Shown: positions 34,633-46,449 of the stretch, piece by piece | Layout: each line of letters opens with the position of its first letter | Numbering within the stretch: position 1 is the first letter of the stretch | Source: Rhizophagus clarus | Lineage: Eukaryota; Glomeromycota; Glomeromycetes; Glomerales; Glomeraceae | DNA length: 64,000 bases | Assembly (NCBI GenBank): GCA_015698045.1 | Contig: BLAL01000252.1 | Span: 1,240,001-1,304,000, forward strand | Direction of reading: 5' to 3' | Translations under genes and position numbers: made by a program | The notes under the pieces: generated by a model | The model's input: the letters and a program-made list of their open reading frames with translations, nothing else | The model's database searches: none | What the model was told of the DNA's origin: nothing

Positions 34633-35093
34633 ATACTATATCAATTTTTGTAATTGTAAAAAAAATAAATCATATCTTTTATAATAGTACTGATTTTTAT
34701 TTTTTTGCTTATTAACTTTAGGGTGTAATTTTACCACTTTGTTTAAATAAAAAATTTTTATCCGTTATCGTGCGCATAAACCACGTGACAAGAGAGAAAT
34801 TTTTACTCCCGGCAAATACTCTTGTTTAATAGTACTCCTAATGTTGTTTTAATATTGTATATGTTTAGGAATAATGATATTAATAAATATTATTACAATT
34901 TGTTTTTATGCTAAATATTTTTATGAATATAAAAAATAAATATAAGAATAACGCATATAAATAATACAAAAAAAAAGAAAATAAAATCTACTATTATGCG
35001 CAAATATTGGGAAAAAACGTCCACATTTTAATTTCTTTAGCTCACATCGTAATATTGTATATCAAAATAGTTTTCTAATAATAAAAAATAAAC

Positions 35094-36761
35094 TTATTTA
35101 ATAAGAAGGTTCAAATATTTGATCCAATCATTTATTTTAAACTTACTGTAAATTGATAATTTTCCACGTTTAATAACACTTATTTTTGGGATAACGGTTC
35201 TTGCTTTTTCAAGCATCTCTTCGCTAAAATTTATATGATCATAACTTTGATCATAAATTAATTCTTTTAAACTTTCAACTCTTTTTGCATAATCTATTAC
35301 AGCCATTAACATATAATCATGATTCAAATTTTCTAATATTGCTAAAATTGCTAGCTGATTTAACGGAACTCTTAAATTATCAAAAAAAAATTTAAAGTCT
35401 TGTCTGTTCATTATAAAATCTATACCAAAATAACGTAAAGTTATTGGTATAGCTTTTACCAACTTCATTATTGAAGATGTTGTGAATCCTAACGCGGTGT
35501 TATTGATGTTAAACAAATTATTGTCACGTAAATTTGGTATTATAGATAACATTAAATTTTCTAATGGCATAGAAGAAAGAAATTTGGTTAGATCAAGAAG
35601 TTCTTCTTCATAAATTTTTAATGATAAATAATTTAAATTTGGAAAGTATTCTCCAATATCTTGGAATATTTCTTTTGTTACATGACCTAACCAAAGCATT
35701 CTAAGATTTTGACTACAGATCCTCAGAAATAATTCAACAGTTGTTAAAGTCGAATTATTTGGATAATATCCGTCACAATAAAGATACTTGATACTTTCAA
35801 TTCTAAATCCAGGATATCTTAAATGGAATAAGGAATCATTATCAATTTCACCTAACTCCCATAATTGTAAAGTTTCTAAATTATTACAATTTTGCAAGAC
35901 GGTTAGTAATTGCTGAACATCCGATAATCCCTCGATTCTTAAATAATTTAAATAATTCGATTGAGAATTAATTGCAGAATAAATTTCTGAACTGATATCA
36001 TTATCCCAATATTGTGTTATTGTGAAAGAAGTAAGCTTTGTTTGTGATCTGATTAATTTTGCTATTGCTCGAGAAATTTCAAGTGCTTCATCTTGAGGTT
36101 GAAGAAGAATCGATAAATTTTCAATCGTATTTAGATGTTGAGCGAAATCTTTAAAAAGTTGAAATATCTCTTGAGAGAATACACCTGAAAATTCAAATAC
36201 CTCTAATCTCGATAGAGCTTGGCTTAATCTAGGAAAAATAGTGTAATCAATATCTACGAGATTAAGGTCTGAGGAATTTCTTATTATTTCCACATAAGTA
36301 AAACCTTTTGTACGATTAATAAGAAGATTTGTCATAAATTTACAAAGCAATTTACTAATTTTATGTTTCGTGTTTGTCATATCCGTTTGTTCAACTTTTC
36401 CTTCAGTTGAAGTGAATTTTTCAACTGCGTCTTGAATATGCTGATTACTAAATTTCTTAAGATATTTTGGATAATCTCTTGGAGTTGATAAGATTTCATG
36501 TTCAATTTGAAAATTAATTAACTGTTGTTGTTCTTCTTCGCAAAGACAAGAGATATACGTTCGAAGGATGAGTTTATGTTTATCTGGATTTGTTTCAAGG
36601 TCAAAAGGTGAGCTCCAAAGATATGGAATAACATGTTGACAAAATAATCGATTAACTAAAAGACATGAAAAGAGTATTTCTTTCTTATCTTTTAAATAAT
36701 CTAGAATTAGATTAAGACAATTATTAAAAACAAATGATTGTAAATAATTATTTGTAGTCAT
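35094..36761 (-). CDS. F-box-like protein, single exon
   Basis: 555 residues without introns. Residues 12-50 fit an F-box-like motif (NCLNLILDYLKDKKEILFSC…LVNRLFCQHVIPYLW), including the usual C-terminal LWSSPF. The remainder is an irregular leucine-rich array (repeats such as LETLQLWEL, LRMLWLGHV, LNYLSLKI, LENLMLSI), as in SCF-type substrate receptors. Expected role: an adaptor binding Skp1 through the F-box and a target through the LRR; target unknown. Upstream 330 bp are shared with the divergent dihydroxyacetone kinase. Single-exon F-box genes of about 500-560 codons are a large family in Glomeromycotina; the paralogue at 41216-42892 has the same plan. Confidence 0.85.
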   Translation of the reverse strand: MTTNNYLQSFVFNNCLNLILDYLKDKKEILFSCLLVNRLFCQHVIPYLWSSPFDLETNPDKHKLILRTYISCLCEEEQQQLINFQIEHEILSTPRDYPKYLKKFSNQHIQDAVEKFTSTEGKVEQTDMTNTKHKISKLLCKFMTNLLINRTKGFTYVEIIRNSSDLNLVDIDYTIFPRLSQALSRLEVFEFSGVFSQEIFQLFKDFAQHLNTIENLSILLQPQDEALEISRAIAKLIRSQTKLTSFTITQYWDNDISSEIYSAINSQSNYLNYLRIEGLSDVQQLLTVLQNCNNLETLQLWELGEIDNDSLFHLRYPGFRIESIKYLYCDGYYPNNSTLTTVELFLRICSQNLRMLWLGHVTKEIFQDIGEYFPNLNYLSLKIYEEELLDLTKFLSSMPLENLMLSIIPNLRDNNLFNINNTALGFTTSSIMKLVKAIPITLRYFGIDFIMNRQDFKFFFDNLRVPLNQLAILAILENLNHDYMLMAVIDYAKRVESLKELIYDQSYDHINFSEEMLEKARTVIPKISVIKRGKLSIYSKFKINDWIKYLNLLIK

Positions 36762-37097
36762 TTTTTTTTTTTAATGGAATTTTTCTAAAAGGTTAAATAG
36801 TTAAAAAATTTTTCATGTAAATCAATTGTCCTCCAAACTATCCCGTTTCATACATTCCGACGCAGAAATTCTTTTTTTTTGTCATTTTATACTAGTGAAA
36901 AGGATCCAAGATAGGAATTTTCTTTATCAATTCTTTTAAATCACAAGTGGCTGCCTTATCTTCTATGATTAAGATTTCACTTTAAGCAATTTCTACTTTC
37001 AGCGAACAGTGCATATTTGACGTTATAGACGTTATCGATTATGTAATCGCATTTGCATTTCATTTTGCAATGTTTCACAAATTCCAAATTTTTCGAG
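36762..37097. promoter_or_regulatory. Divergent intergenic region (F-box / DAK)
   Basis: 336 bp between two start codons on opposite strands; must contain both 5' regions. A T9 run at 36763-36776 precedes the F-box ATG. No TATA box or known motif could be named. Confidence 0.4.
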
Positions 37098-39842
37098 ATG
37101 AATTTTAAATGGCATCCTCAAACAAAGGTATTCATGAATAAATGAAAGAAAGTTAAACCAAAAAAAAATTCTCATTTTTTTTTATAAAGAAGGGTTACAT
37201 TCTCACCACCCTAAACATTTCGTCAATGATTCAAATAAAGTATTATAGCTATTTATTCAACTCAATTATCTTAAAAAAGATATATTAAAACTAACCATCT
37301 CTTTCTTGTAATTTAAGATTGTAATTGAATCGCTTCGAGGACTTTGTTTGTCTTATCCCTCTTTGAGATTTATTGAAAAGGAAAAAAGTAAATATATAAC
37401 TAATTTCTTAGAATTGGTTTATCATAAATATTTCAAAAAAATAAAATAAAATTAAAAATAAACATTTTCATTTTAAGTTGTTTATAGGGCTGATATTGAT
37501 GATATTAGAAAAAAGCAAGTCACTTTAATTTCTGGAGGTAAGTTTTACTAATCAATTATTTATGGAATATAAATATAAATTTATGTCGATATTAATTTTT
37601 CTATTTATCATAGGTGGAGCCGGTCATGAACCAGCACATGTAAGAAAATGTTTACATTAATTCCTTAATTTGTGCTCACTGTTGCGTTATTTTCTAGGCT
37701 GCTTTTGTGGGACATAATCTTTTATCAGCTGCAGTATCGGGAAATATTTTCGCGTCACCGTCTACTTCGCAAATTTTAGCAGCAATTCGTCGTGTTCAAT
37801 CTCCTCATGGTACACTATTAATTGTAAAAAATTATACTGGAGATTGTTTAAATTTCGGCTTAGCAGCTGAAAAGGCGAAAGCTGAAGGTATAAAAGTTGA
37901 AATTGTAATTGTTGGAGATGATGTTGGAGTTGGGAGGCAACAAGGCGGGTTAGTTGGTAGAAGAGGCTTAGCTGGTACAATTTTTGTGCATAAAATTGCA
38001 GGTGCTATGGCTGAAAAAAGGTAGAAATTATTATATATATCCTTATTATTTTATTTATTTTATATTGAAAATTTTATTTATATTTAGATGGAGTCTTAAT
38101 GAAATTAAGAATGCGGCACTTCTTGTTGCTGAAAATATTGGAACTATCGGTGTTGCATTTGATCGGTGTACAATTCCAGGATCAACTGAAGGCTATTTTT
38201 TACCTGATGATGAGATCGAATTGGGAATGGGTATTCATGGTGAACCTGGATTTCAAAAGATATCACTTCCTCCATCAAGTGAACTTGTGCAAAAGATGTT
38301 AGATACTATTATCAATACCCATGATGAAGATAGATCTTTTTTGGATATCAACCCTGAAAAAGATCGGATTGCTTTATTAGTTAATAATCTTGGTGGTATT
38401 TCTACACTTGAACTTGGTGTAGTATTAAACGATGCTTTTAATTACCTAGGTTTGTTTGGTGTTCAATTTTGACTTTCTAATTTTTTTTCTAATTTATGTT
38501 TTGATGTTTATTTTTGTTTATTTCTTTCAGTTAAAAAGAATTTTTATGTAAAAAGGGTTTATATTGGACATTATATGACATCACTCAATATGCCTGGAGT
38601 TTCGTTATCTATTTTAAAGTTGCCAAAGGATTTGGATGTAGTTCCTTTATTAGATGTAAAAGCTGAAACACCTGGTTGGATTAATCATTCAAAAGTTGAT
38701 ATTTCGAAATTGGATGTTAGTTTAGATGAAAAAGTTTCTTTTAAAGAAAGTGAAGAGAAACTTTTTGTTGTCAATGGTAAATATAAAATTTTCTCTTTGT
38801 ACAATTTAATGTAATTTAATTTTAATTTAAAATTTATTTAATTGTTATTATTAGTGAATTCACAGTTATTTGAATCTACAATTAAAGCAGCTTGTAATGC
38901 TCTTATTCAAGCTGAACCAGAAATAACAAAGTATGATACAATTGTAGGAGATGGAGATTGTGGTCTGACTTTGAAATATGGAGCAATAGGTTTAGCAAAA
39001 ATTTTTTTTATTAAATCATTTAACAATAATATTTTAATTAATAACTTTTATTTATATAACACAGATATTCTAAAAGCGTTGAAGGAAAATCAAATCATGA
39101 CTAATGATCTTTCGGGAGGTTTAATGAAGATTAGCAATATTTTAGAAACGAGGGGCGGTACTAGCGGGTTTCTATACTGGTAATTCAATAAATCCAATTA
39201 AATATATTATTAATAATTTATTAAAATATAAATAATTATTGGTTTATAGTTTATTTATAGGTGCAATATCAAATAGTTTAAGATATTTTGTTGCAGCTAA
39301 GGTGGAAGAAGATAACAACAATGAAAAAGACCAAATTTTAGTAGATGGTAACTGTTTTGGTGCAAGTTTAAAGGTATTCATTATTTAAAATCATTGTTTA
39401 TTTTTATATTATTATTCATTATATTAATCATTTTAAATATATATAAAGTCTGCATTAAGTACACTTCAAACCTATACACCAGCAAGAAAAGGAGATCGTA
39501 CTATGATGGATGTAATAATTCCATTTATAACCACATTTACAGATATATTATCCTCAACTAATGATGATAATACAATGTTAGCATTTAAAGATGCAATAGA
39601 AGCTGCAAGAATTGGTGCAGAATCTACAAAAGGAATGAAACCTAAACTGGGAAGATCGACTTACATTGCTGATAATATTATTAAAGAAGCTCAGGTAAAA
39701 AAAAAAAATTTAAAAAATTTGTTTTATAAAATAACTTAGATTTTTAATTTTTCTTTATTAATATCCGTAGATTCCTGATCCTGGAGCATGGGCAGCTTAT
39801 GTTATTCTTAATGGAATTTACGAAAATTTAAATAAACAATAA
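37098..39842 (+). CDS. DAK: Dihydroxyacetone kinase (DhaK-DhaL type), 12 exons
   Basis: Exons 37098-37127, 37318-37387, 37478-37537, 37614-37639, 37698-38020, 38088-38449, 38531-38776, 38855-38989, 39065-39179, 39250-39373, 39449-39694 and 39771-39842 join to 602 residues in one frame. It phosphorylates dihydroxyacetone (and glyceraldehyde) with ATP to DHAP in glycerol catabolism and DHA detoxification, in the cytosol. DhaK domain: [30 protein letters not shown], and GIHGEPG with His220, the residue expected to bind substrate covalently. DhaL/DAK2 domain: [12 protein letters not shown] (Mg-ATP aspartates), GGTSG and the C-terminal PDPGAWA. Length equals yeast Dak1/Dak2. Exon 3 starts at the TTTTAAG acceptor (37477), not the TATAG 10 bp on, because only that gives IVYRADIDD. 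Exon 8 uses a weak GTTTAG donor. Convergent with the CNL2/NKP2 gene. Confidence 0.95.
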
Positions 39843-40066
39843 TTAATTTAGTTGATATTATAATATTTTATCGCGTATTCTTAATATATTGTATGTACAT
39901 TATTATTAATAAATCATTCAGATTAACAGTATACCATGTTGTAACGTATAATATGTGACAACTTGAATATATATGACTTCAAATCTGAGCATTATTCTAA
40001 ACCTTGCTCATCTTTTTTTAATGTTTTTTTTTTTAAAAAAAAAAAGCACGTGAGAAATTAAAATTT

Positions 40067-40878
40067 TTATTTATTTATTTCTAACGTATCATTGCATGAT
40101 TTCATTAGTGCCTAGATGAATTACAAAGAAGAAATTAAGACTTACAATACAAAACCACATTCAACAAGGAATTAACGGTCATTACCTTCAGTCCATCAAT
40201 AGCATCTTCTTTACCAAAACCTTCTTTTGGAATTCTACCATATACCAAGTCACTTAATTCATTTTTGGTACTGTTGAAAAATTATTATTAGTAATAATTA
40301 ATATTGTAAAATGATTAAATTTTACTATAGGTACCTTTCAATCTTGTCAAATAATATATTAAAATCATCATTCATTCTATAGATATCATATGTCATATGT
40401 TTCTTAGCTTTAGACAACATATCAATAGCTTGTTTTAATGAGAGTCGATTATCGTCAAGCTTTCATCATAAAAATTGTGGTTAAATATTTAATTAAAATT
40501 CACATAATCCACGGTATATCTTTACCTCATCATACGGTTCATCTATATCATCATCAATTTCCATATTATCTTCACCATCAGAGTTTTCCCATTGTTCAGG
40601 TTTTTTACATTCTTCAGTTATATTTGCCTTTACAGTTTCTCTAATCGTATTACGCTCCAATTGAAATTCTCTATATAATGACTTTATAAGAGGATTGTTT
40701 CTACCGAATTTTAACCGGATATTTATTAATTTAATTAAATAAAATGTGTAAGAGTCATAAAATTGGTTGTTTACCTATATGCTACAGGAAAAAGGTTAGT
40801 GAACTGTTTAAGGGATAAATTATCTGCAAGTTCACTATTAAGTAAGAAAGAAGTGAGGACTGATTCTTCAGTTATCAT
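40067..40878 (-). CDS. CNL2/NKP2-family kinetochore protein, 5 exons
   Basis: Exons 40878-40775, 40700-40526, 40459-40335, 40270-40186 and 40111-40067 join to 177 residues. Family pattern: N-terminal ESVLTSFLLNSELADNLSLKQFTNLFP, then NPLIKSLYREFQLERN…VKANI, an acidic linker (EQWENSDGEDNMEIDDD), and a helical C-terminal half (LSLKQAIDMLSKAKK…). In yeasts NKP2/Cnl2 belongs to the COMA-associated inner kinetochore (CCAN), pairing with NKP1 by coiled coil. Small and intron-rich, so easily missed by simple ORF calling. It lies 223 bp from its convergent neighbour and downstream, in tandem, of the F-box gene at 41216. Confidence 0.8.
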
Positions 40879-41215
40879 TATTGATGACTTTCCAGTTGAG
40901 AATTACAGATAAAAAAAAAACGCATAAAAGGTGAAAGGACAAGAGAGTTCAAGTATGTTTTAGTATGTTTAAAAATTATATATTCCCGAAATTTAACCAC
41001 GTGTTAATTCGCGTCAATCAGATCTAAAAACGCGTAACAAAATTTTGAATTTATTATTAATTTTATTATTATTTATTTAATTTTTTTTTTATACACTATA
41101 TCACATTCGCATATGATAACGATCCACTAAGTGTTTTCGATCTAAACAATGAAAATAAAGAAAAAAAAAGGTAAATGTATAGTATAATCAATATTAACAC
41201 ACTTCTCATTTTCTC

Positions 41216-42892
41216 TCAGCTCATAAACTTACCATAATGACTAAAATTAAAGGGTTTAACTTCACATATTGTTAAATTATCAGTTTCAACCTTTAGATCT
41301 TGATCAACATTAGTTATTTCATTTGTTTCACTTGTTTCACCTAATCCAAATGATCTTCTCTCCATAAATTTAACTTGTTTTAAATGATTAAATTCTTTGG
41401 AATAATCAACAACAACTTTTAAATGATCTAAATTATTGCGATTAAAATACATTAATTCCAAAGTATGTAATTGAATCTTAGCACATTCTTTAAGAAAGAA
41501 ATCTAATTGATGAGGAGTAATATAAAAATTAAGACCTAAATAAGTTAAAGATTTTGGTAAAATATTTGCAAATAATTGTAATCTTTCATCCCGATATTTT
41601 GGCCAGCCATTTTCTAATTCTAAAGTAAAATATTCAAGAAATTCCAAACCACTAATTAAATGTATTAAATTTAATACATAATTTGAATTCATTGAAATAT
41701 TTAAACATGATATATTTGGACAATAAAGTTCAATGGTATCTATTATTTCTTCACTTATATATCTTGAAGAAAATGATTTGAGATTCTTTGATGACATTTT
41801 AAGAATTGTTTTAATGAAATTTTCATTTCCAATTATATTACGATAATAAAAATATTTAATGGAAATTTCTTGATGTGTAATAGATTCATCCAGAATGAAT
41901 GATTTTTCGTTATTTCCTTGTTGAGTAATTTCTAAAGTTTCCAAATTTTTACAAGTTGATATTATTTTCATTAATAAAGAGTAATTATTCATTACACAGA
42001 ATCCTAAATATTTCAATGAATTTGAATGTGTTGATAATATTGCGTCATATATTGACGTATTCTCATAACTTAAGCAATATTCGTTCATCACTAAACTTTT
42101 TAACTCAGCTTGTGATTTAATCAGTGACGAAATAGAATTATCCAGTGATTGATAAAAATTATATTTTCCCTTATATATAATAAGTGATAAATGATGAATA
42201 TTATTACAAGATCTTGAAATTTTGTTAAGTAAATTAATTATGAAATTTGTATATTCATTGATATAAATTTGAATTTCAAATCTTGTAAGTCTCGTAAGGG
42301 ATTCTTGAAATTTTATTGAAGAATTAATATCTTCAATTAATTTATAATCATTTTGATTATTATGTTGATTATTAAAATGTAATTCCAAAATTTTTAATCT
42401 ATTAAATCGATGAAATATCATGTTTCCTATAAGATGAAGGATTAATGTAATATTTGAATGAAATAATTGTTTAACAAAATTGATAAAATTTTCGGAATTA
42501 AAACAAATTATAAATTTAGGATAATTGAATAAAGGTGATTTATTTTTGAAAGAATCTTTAAGTAAGCGTATATCATCTAAAATCCGTTTTTCATTTTGTG
42601 GTAAACAACATAATAATGTTTTAATAAGTGAATCCCCTTTAGAATTCGGACACCCAAATGGATTATACCATAAATATGGCATAGCGATATGACACCATAA
42701 TCTATTCACTTGGATACATGAGAATAATGTTGATCGATCATGTTTCAAATGATTAAATATTATATGAAGACAATCAGGAAATGATTGAAATTTGATATGT
42801 TTCTTCTTTTCTTCTTCCCTTTTTCCTTCAATTTTATTTTTTTTCTTTAAGAAAAACAAATATTGATTGTAATATTTATTTTTTAGATTCAT
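41216..42892 (-). CDS. F-box-like protein, mostly single exon
   Basis: 558 residues as one frame. A lysine-rich N-terminus precedes an F-box-like motif at about 35-75 (FPDCLHIIFNHLKHDRSTLFSC…VNRLWCHIAMPYLW), then irregular leucine-rich repeats (LKYLGFCVMN, LETLEITQ, LKSFSSRY, FLEYFTLEL). Same architecture as the gene at 35094. The last codons contain a consensus GTAAGT (41232-41227). If used as a donor, a short alternative last exon after TTTAG near 41140 would end in an HLVDRYHMRM-like tail; not resolved from sequence alone. Predicted SCF adaptor. Confidence 0.83.
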   Translation of the reverse strand: MNLKNKYYNQYLFFLKKKNKIEGKREEEKKKHIKFQSFPDCLHIIFNHLKHDRSTLFSCIQVNRLWCHIAMPYLWYNPFGCPNSKGDSLIKTLLCCLPQNEKRILDDIRLLKDSFKNKSPLFNYPKFIICFNSENFINFVKQLFHSNITLILHLIGNMIFHRFNRLKILELHFNNQHNNQNDYKLIEDINSSIKFQESLTRLTRFEIQIYINEYTNFIINLLNKISRSCNNIHHLSLIIYKGKYNFYQSLDNSISSLIKSQAELKSLVMNEYCLSYENTSIYDAILSTHSNSLKYLGFCVMNNYSLLMKIISTCKNLETLEITQQGNNEKSFILDESITHQEISIKYFYYRNIIGNENFIKTILKMSSKNLKSFSSRYISEEIIDTIELYCPNISCLNISMNSNYVLNLIHLISGLEFLEYFTLELENGWPKYRDERLQLFANILPKSLTYLGLNFYITPHQLDFFLKECAKIQLHTLELMYFNRNNLDHLKVVVDYSKEFNHLKQVKFMERRSFGLGETSETNEITNVDQDLKVETDNLTICEVKPFNFSHYGKFMS

Positions 42893-43580
42893 TATTATAT
42901 TACAAGTTAATAATTATGAAATGCTTTTTACGTAGGTTTTTACTTCTCGTTCGTTGTAATTTAAAAGAATAATAATAAAGTTGAACAAAAAAGAGAAGAA
43001 AAAGGTAATTAAGACGATTCCGAGGATTTTTATAAACGAGCGGAGATCTTTATCGATTATATTGATGTACTACCATTGGTTTAAAACGGATCTATAATAA
43101 ACAAACAGACCGAATCAACTAATCTTAATTTAGAATTTATACTTTTTTTTTTTATCTAAATTTGGTTTTCTTACCTCGAGTTTTTGTATAATAAAGCACA
43201 TGAAACCTTATTATGATTAGCCAAACACAGGTGAAATGGGGAATTAGTAATTAAATTCGTTTTCTGATTGGTTATTTTTACTATTCAGTCAATCTACAAT
43301 ATTAAATTAAATCGTTTTAAATTTCCGAGATTTCCGGTTTATTTTTCTTTACTTGGAAGTTTGGAACAATCAAATTCCAATTAAAATCAATCGACAGAAA
43401 ATGAAACAAGTACGAGTACAATTTTTACGATATTTTAGTTGAAACAATGAATAACTTTATTTAGCAAAGGTTAGAAATAAATAAATATATATATATATAT
43501 ATATATATTGTTTGATATACAGTATGTTTAAAAAAATAAATAAATAAATAAAGTAAAGTACGGTCAATTAATTTTTAAGA

Positions 43581-46031
43581 TTATAGTTGAATATTATTTT
43601 TCTTACAATATTCAATAGCTTGCGCATGTTGTTTATATGCAGCTAATTTCATGTATTTTTCTCCTAATTTAGGATCTTTTTTACCAGCGCCACCGGAAAA
43701 ATATAAACTAGCGGCATTGAACATACCAACAACTTGACCATTGTCTGCAGCTTTAGTAAAATAAACTGCTGATTCTTTTAAATTCTTCTTAACTCCGATA
43801 CCTTTAATTAAACAATTACCATAACGTAATTGAGCTTCAGGATATTCGTCACCTGAATCTGCTACTTCTTTAAATAATTCAGCTATTAATTTATCTCTTT
43901 CACTTGCTTCCATATCAACTTCAACATATTTTTGTTGAATATAATATGCTTTAAAATATTTCGCTTTCATATCTCCTAAATCTGAATATGCATCAAAACA
44001 TTTATAAGCCAATTCCTTATTTCCATCAGGTATTTTATGCTGTTTCGCTGCTTCATCTACTGTCATATAATTAAAGTCTGTGAAATTAGGTAATATCATA
44101 ATATCATCTTCTTCTTCCTCTGATAATTTAAAACTATCAATAGTTCCTTGACGTCTTATAGAACCAGTAGAACCAGAAGAATTCATACGAGGTGATGGTG
44201 GTGGTCTACCTCTTTTCGTATAAAGTTCTTGTAATACGGTAAATATTTTTGTAAATGAAGGTCTATAATTTGGATCATGATCAACGGCTAAAATATTGAC
44301 AAAATGTTAATATTAAGATAAGTGATTAAAACAAATTTTTATTTACGAATATACCTTTTTTTGCAATATCTTGATATTCTTTTGGTAAAGGAGAAGTATC
44401 AGAAAATGGTTCCCGGTATTTTTTTTCACCAACAAGTTCATTAATAGCCATGATATCATTATAATTTTCATAAGGTACTTTTTCTTCGGCGATTTCCCAA
44501 AGCAGAATACCAAAACTATAAATTTCACTCTTTGTATCATATTTACTTTTTGATCCTAATTTTTCTAATTTTTCTGGAGCACAATATCGAACACATTCTA
44601 GTGTTGTTTTGTGATTTTTTGTAACATCAGTTACAGCTCTACTTGAACTAAAATTTGCGATTTTGGCTGTTTGATGATCTGTAATTAAAATATTCTCTGC
44701 TCTTATATCACGATGAACAATCTATTTAAAGGGGAATGAGTCACGAAATGGTTAAATATGTAAATGTTTATATATATATTTTGTTAAATGAAGGAAATTT
44801 TTTTTTTAAACAAGAAATCTCTCATCAAAGATAATTACCTCAACGGCCCTCAAAAAATTTAAACCTCTAGAAATATCAAGAGCAAATAATAATTTCACCT
44901 TAACATCAAGTGGACCATAAGTGTTATAAAATTCACGTAAATTACCATATTCGGCCCATTCAGTTACTAAAAACCATTTACTACCATCAGTAGTGGTTAA
45001 ACCAAAAAATTGAATAATATTATGACATTCTTCTAATTTTCTTAAAATTGTAACTTGACTTTTAATATTATTCTTGGCTTCTTCGTTACTAGTTTCATCT
45101 GCTACTAATTTTAATGCAACGAAATCATTAATCCCATTTTTTATTCTTTTATGCTTTCTTATTTTTTTACTATGACTTTCTTCTTCAACTTCTTCAAAAT
45201 CATTATATGGAAGTAATTCGTTTTGAAATATATTAGTTTCAGGTTTAGTCATCATTGTATTATTAAGTATATTCAATTGTACAACTAGATCAGAGACATT
45301 TTTATTCGTATCGGTTAAACCTCCTCCAATTACTTGAAGATACTATAATGAATATTTATTTTTTTTTTAAAACAAAAATAAAAATAAAATAATTTTATTA
45401 TATTTATCAATACGCATTTAAATATCAATTATTAATACATTACCTCAGTTAAATCTTCGATATCAGCTTTGATCTTTTTATTATCAACATCAGCACGCGC
45501 ATTGAAATCAACCATGAAAGCAAATTCCAAAAGTTTAATAGTAGTATCAAACTCTTTAGTTAAATCCATTGCAGTCTTTTCAATATTTTTAGCTTGAATA
45601 TATTTTTGTAATCCTTTTAATTGAGAAATTTCACCTACAAATTTACGTATTTTACCAATAACAGTAACTAATTTCTGTAAATTAACATAATTTTCTTCTG
45701 AAAAAAATTCTTCATTCTCTTCTCTACGAACTTGTAAATTTTTTATAGCTGATTCAGCTATGGTTACTCTATCCAACATTACACCACATATTCTTTTATT
45801 ATGTTCTGCTGTTTGATATATATCTGTAATTTCCCTGAGAATTTTGGACACTTCTCCTATAAGCGGTAAAAAATTTGCAAATGGTACTGCTATATTGGCA
45901 GCAGCTTCTACTCCAGCAATAATCGATGCTGTTGTAGTAATCACTGGGTCCATACCGTCAAAAGCAGCATCAGCTACTTTATTCACTCTTTTATACAATG
46001 TTTTCTTTTTAGGTACAGCTGCTTCACTCAT
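43581..46031 (-). CDS. MLKL-like protein: N-terminal helical bundle, pseudokinase, Sel1 repeats; 4 exons
   Basis: Exons 46031-45444, 45342-44839, 44721-44355 and 44287-43581 join to 721 residues. Residues 1-196 are all-helical with a small-residue hydrophobic stretch near 35-65, like the four-helix bundle of MLKL/HeLo-type proteins. Residues about 262-515 form a TKL kinase-like domain: VALKL with Lys274, HRDIRAEN (367-374), APEK, SFGILLWEI, and the final NYRPSF. The glycine loop is lost and DFG is NFS (387-389), so Mg binding should fail: probably a pseudokinase. The C-terminal third has two to three Sel1/TPR-like repeats (AQLRYGNCLIKGIGV-x-KN, AVYFTKAADNG). Possible role: a cell-death or signalling executioner, by analogy with MLKL; inferred. 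Flanking 42893-43580 and 46032-46440 hold no gene. Confidence 0.85.
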
Positions 46032-46449
46032 AATTGCAACAAAAATTAGATAAAAAAATTAGATAAAAAATAGAGTTTAAAAAAAGTTTTAATTTCTCAA
46101 ACCCGAAATAACTCCTCATTTTTTTTTGTAACACTGTCACAATGTTTGTAGCACATACTAAAAAAGGTATTCAAATCTATATATACTAGTCACTTACTGT
46201 GTATCTTCAATGAGAGTTCAATTTTTTGTAATACGTGAGATCTTTTTTATAAATTGTAAAGATTCGTCTATAGATAGAATCTTATTAACTAGTTTCCGAT
46301 AACAATATTTTACGATCTTACAAAAAAAAAATTATTATTTTAGTTATTTTTTCTGACTTCATGATCAAAAAATCGTGTCATGGTTATTAAATCGTAAATT
46401 GGTATAATAAATTAAACGATCATAATCAATGGAATTTTCCTGGATAACT

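Noticed and set aside
40438-40644. Plus-strand 68-codon frame
   Set aside because: Antisense to exons 2 and 3 of the CNL2/NKP2 gene.
43485-43507. (TA)n run as a possible promoter element
   Set aside because: Simple dinucleotide repeat at the 3' side of the pseudokinase gene; no gene starts nearby.
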